DNA of 64,000 nucleotides from Phymatolithon calcareum (taxonomy: Eukaryota > Rhodophyta > Florideophyceae > Hapalidiales): assembly GCA_977006965.1 (NCBI GenBank), contig OZ345383.1, positions 992,001 through 1,056,000 on the forward strand. The letters run 5' to 3'. Under the pieces are notes generated by a model. That model was given only the letters and a program-made list of their open reading frames with translations, had not been told where the DNA came from and searched no databases. This document shows positions 62,473 to 64,000 of this stretch, piece after piece. Numbering within the stretch: position 1 is the first letter of the stretch; each line of letters starts with the position of its first letter. A program made the translations under genes and the position numbers.

Positions 62473-63223
62473 TGTTGAACAACTGGATGGATGGGCGGGA
62501 GAAAAAGACAAATATCTCCCGAAATTCCATATGATAAATATGACAAGTTACCATTCCACCACCGTTCCAACCTCGTTCCACATGTCTTCAATCAAGTTGA
62601 AATTGCCGCAGGACATGCACCCCTCAATTCTGGCCATTAATTCCAAATCTGGTCTCAGAATTGCTCTAGCTGCAATATTTTTCGAGTTACGAGCGATTTT
62701 GTGATTTTTCCTGCGTTTCCAGCCCGGATTAGACGTTTTTGGAAGAGACTGCAAGAAACTAAATCGGATTGGTCAGGGAATCGAAAGGGGTATGTCCCGA
62801 GGTGGAACATGATTTTCGACCATCGGGAGATTTTCGCCAACCTCATGACTGAAATGCGATTCGATTGATATTCCAGCTAGAAGTTCATGAGGATTGATCT
62901 ACATGGGTTAGAAAATATCCAATATTTAGATGTAGAATTTGAACCAATAGGGTGAGATTGGATGTATTGATAAGGGGACTGAGCAAGACCAAAAAGAAGA
63001 AGAGAAAAAAACAACCGCGTACAATAAACTTGCTTTCGTATTGTGCTTTGACGAGCCAAGCAGACGGGACGTCGCTTGCCTACGGTTTGACCGGGACGGT
63101 CGCCGTAGGACTAACGGTAAAGTTTTACGCACTTATATTGTTCACTGGGCAAAAAGCCCTAAAAAAAATTTATTTTCGCGAAATATTTCGACCACCAACG
63201 CGCTGGTAGCAGATTGTTCGACA
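62473..63223 (+). repeat. Inner copia 3' LTR
   Basis: 751 bp, TGTTGAACAACTGG to GATTGTTCGACA. The preceding CTTTGGGGCAAG is the likely polypurine-tract position. Confidence 0.96.
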
Positions 63224-63228
63224 AGAAC

Positions 63229-63409
63229 CCTATTTAATGTTAGTTGTAATTCACCCAATTGGACCGTTTGGGACTCTGTTGGCTGTGCTATAAGTCATCT
63301 GCCGAGTGTCCCGCCGTCCAGTTTGGGCAGACGAAATCGGAATAAATTGCTGCTGCACTGCTTGTGCCGCGACAGTTACCCACGTCCCCAACCCGAGCGC
63401 TGAACGACA
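63229..63409 (+). repeat. Outer 3' LTR, right part
   Basis: Matches 49668-49848, ending CTGAACGACA. The duplicated AGAAC (63224-63228) precedes it. Confidence 0.92.
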
Positions 63410-63598
63410 CAAAGGCCGGACAAAAGTCATTTCCTCACCAGGTAATGCTAGGCGTAAACTGCCTATATTCTAGTTATGTTGTACATCAGTTTTTGCAACT
63501 ACAGCATCTGTCGAAGTCATCGTTAAGTGCGAAGCTTGGCGCAAGATGAATGCAATTGCAGCACACGGTGTCCACGAACAATTGCTTCATATGCACAA

Positions 63599-64000
63599 TC
63601 ACACCGCGCTCTGTGTGCAATTCTTAAGATCCAGTGACTTGTCACTAACACTTACTTGGTATACATGAGACCACAATTTGCCGGTAAGCCAAAGTCGACC
63701 CGTTTCTTTGTCGTACGCAATGCCATTGAGTACATCTTGCGAAGGTAAGCTGTCCTCGGCAGGAGGAAGATTTTCAGCGTTAATAATGGATTTGACATGG
63801 CCTGAGGTGGGATCAATGCGGTAGATTCGTTTCGTCATCCACACATTGGCCCAAACTTCACTGCAGATCCATTCAATTTCATTCAACCTTTGCACAGGCT
63901 CCCCGTCGAGCGTCACGTTTACTCTCCGTTTCTCAGTCAGGTTCTCCGGTTCCAAAACGCGCAGGACATTTGTCCCGTCAGACATGTAAACCTCTTCCTT
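63599..64000 (-). CDS. Glutaminyl-peptide cyclotransferase, plant type (partial)
   Basis: Runs off the right edge, so the N-terminus is missing; about 133 codons visible. Signature of the beta-propeller glutamine cyclotransferase family: VQRLNEIEWICSEVWANVW, YRIDPTSGHVKSI, SQDVLNGIAYDKETGRLWLT and GKLWSHVYQV. The enzyme converts N-terminal glutamine of proteins to pyroglutamate, usually in the secretory pathway. A consensus donor GTAAGT follows Y-Q at 63655, just where the family normally ends its last strand, so the real last residues may come from another exon; read straight through, the frame stops at 63599. The gene lies about 190 bp from the outer LTR. Confidence 0.88.
   Translation of the reverse strand, partial: KEEVYMSDGTNVLRVLEPENLTEKRRVNVTLDGEPVQRLNEIEWICSEVWANVWMTKRIYRIDPTSGHVKSIINAENLPPAEDSLPSQDVLNGIAYDKETGRLWLTGKLWSHVYQVSVSDKSLDLKNCTQSAV

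Larger units (their letters stand above)
54820..63223 (+). mobile_element. Inner copia LTR retrotransposon, nested in the outer 3' LTR
   Basis: 8.4 kb, LTRs 54820-55568 and 62473-63223 (TG...CA), flanked by the 5-bp duplication AGAAC (54815-54819 and 63224-63228). Order gag, protease, integrase, RT, RNase H identifies copia. About 14 substitutions and one 2-base length change separate the LTRs by eye (about 2%). Coding is interrupted at three places, so this copy is probably no longer autonomous. Confidence 0.96.
49564..63409 (+). mobile_element. Outer copia LTR retrotransposon, decayed, interrupted by a second element
   Basis: 5' LTR 49564-49848 and 3' LTR split into 54716-54819 and 63229-63409. 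Both LTRs run TG...CA and are 285 bp. Flanks are CAAAC and CAAAG, a near-perfect 5-bp duplication. Without the insert the element is about 5.4 kb. Internal order is leader, gag remnant, zinc knuckle, protease-like region, integrase, then directly the last piece of RNase H; reverse transcriptase is missing. About 11 LTR differences (about 4%) by eye suggest it is older than the inner element. Confidence 0.92.

Overview
This window is eukaryotic nuclear DNA, most likely from a red alga. Genes carry none or a few very short GT-AG introns (70-133 bp), and the eukaryote-only genes include a RAD6-type E2, a SEN54 tRNA-endonuclease subunit, ribosomal protein L17 and a bZIP factor. Two nuclear photosystem II subunits lie side by side: a PsbQ'-like extrinsic protein, typical of red algae, and a PsbW-like small membrane subunit. 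The organism is inferred from these families and from genome style; I cannot name a species.

Layout. 0.3-4.6 kb: a Ty3/gypsy polyprotein (minus strand) with a chromodomain-like end, its 5' side joined to an inverted copy of part of its own pol. 5.1-6.6 kb: unknown protein with a basic tail. 8.2-11.1 kb: compact housekeeping cluster RAD6 (+), SEN54 (-), RPL17 (+). 12.1-13.9 kb: secreted 5'-nucleotidase with three exons. 15.1-15.6 kb: small orphan. 18.2-19.8 kb: coiled-coil protein with one inferred intron. 24.0-25.2 kb: protein ending in a cluster of V/I-D-L-T motifs that look like SUMO-interacting motifs. 26.8-31.6 kb: metabolic and chloroplast cluster with branched-chain aminotransferase (-), PsbQ' (+), PsbW-like (-) and a membrane-anchored triple glutaredoxin-MsrA fusion (-). 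36.8-38.2 kb: CHY zinc-finger protein. 39.7-41.9 kb: bZIP factor (-) and membrane-anchored cyclophilin (+). 41.9-49.5 kb: gene-poor, with long hairpins, a MITE-like element and a TTACAG-rich patch. 49.6-63.4 kb: two nested copia LTR retrotransposons. 63.6 kb to the end: 3' part of a plant-type glutaminyl cyclase.

The retroelements can be ordered in time. The outer copia element (LTRs about 285 bp, about 4% apart by eye) has two stops in pol and has lost its reverse transcriptase. The inner copia element (LTRs about 750 bp, about 2% apart) sits inside the outer 3' LTR, flanked by a 5-bp duplication AGAAC. The inner element keeps gag, protease, integrase, RT and RNase H, but with a few frame breaks, and carries an extra antisense open frame before its 3' LTR. 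The most notable single-gene finding is the Grx-Grx-Grx-MsrA fusion; the poly-V/I-D-L-T protein and the set of long perfect hairpins in intergenic DNA come next. Large intergenic stretches (15.6-18.2, 19.8-24.0, 31.6-36.8 and 41.9-46.8 kb) hold no gene I can support. No tRNA, rRNA or CRISPR was found.
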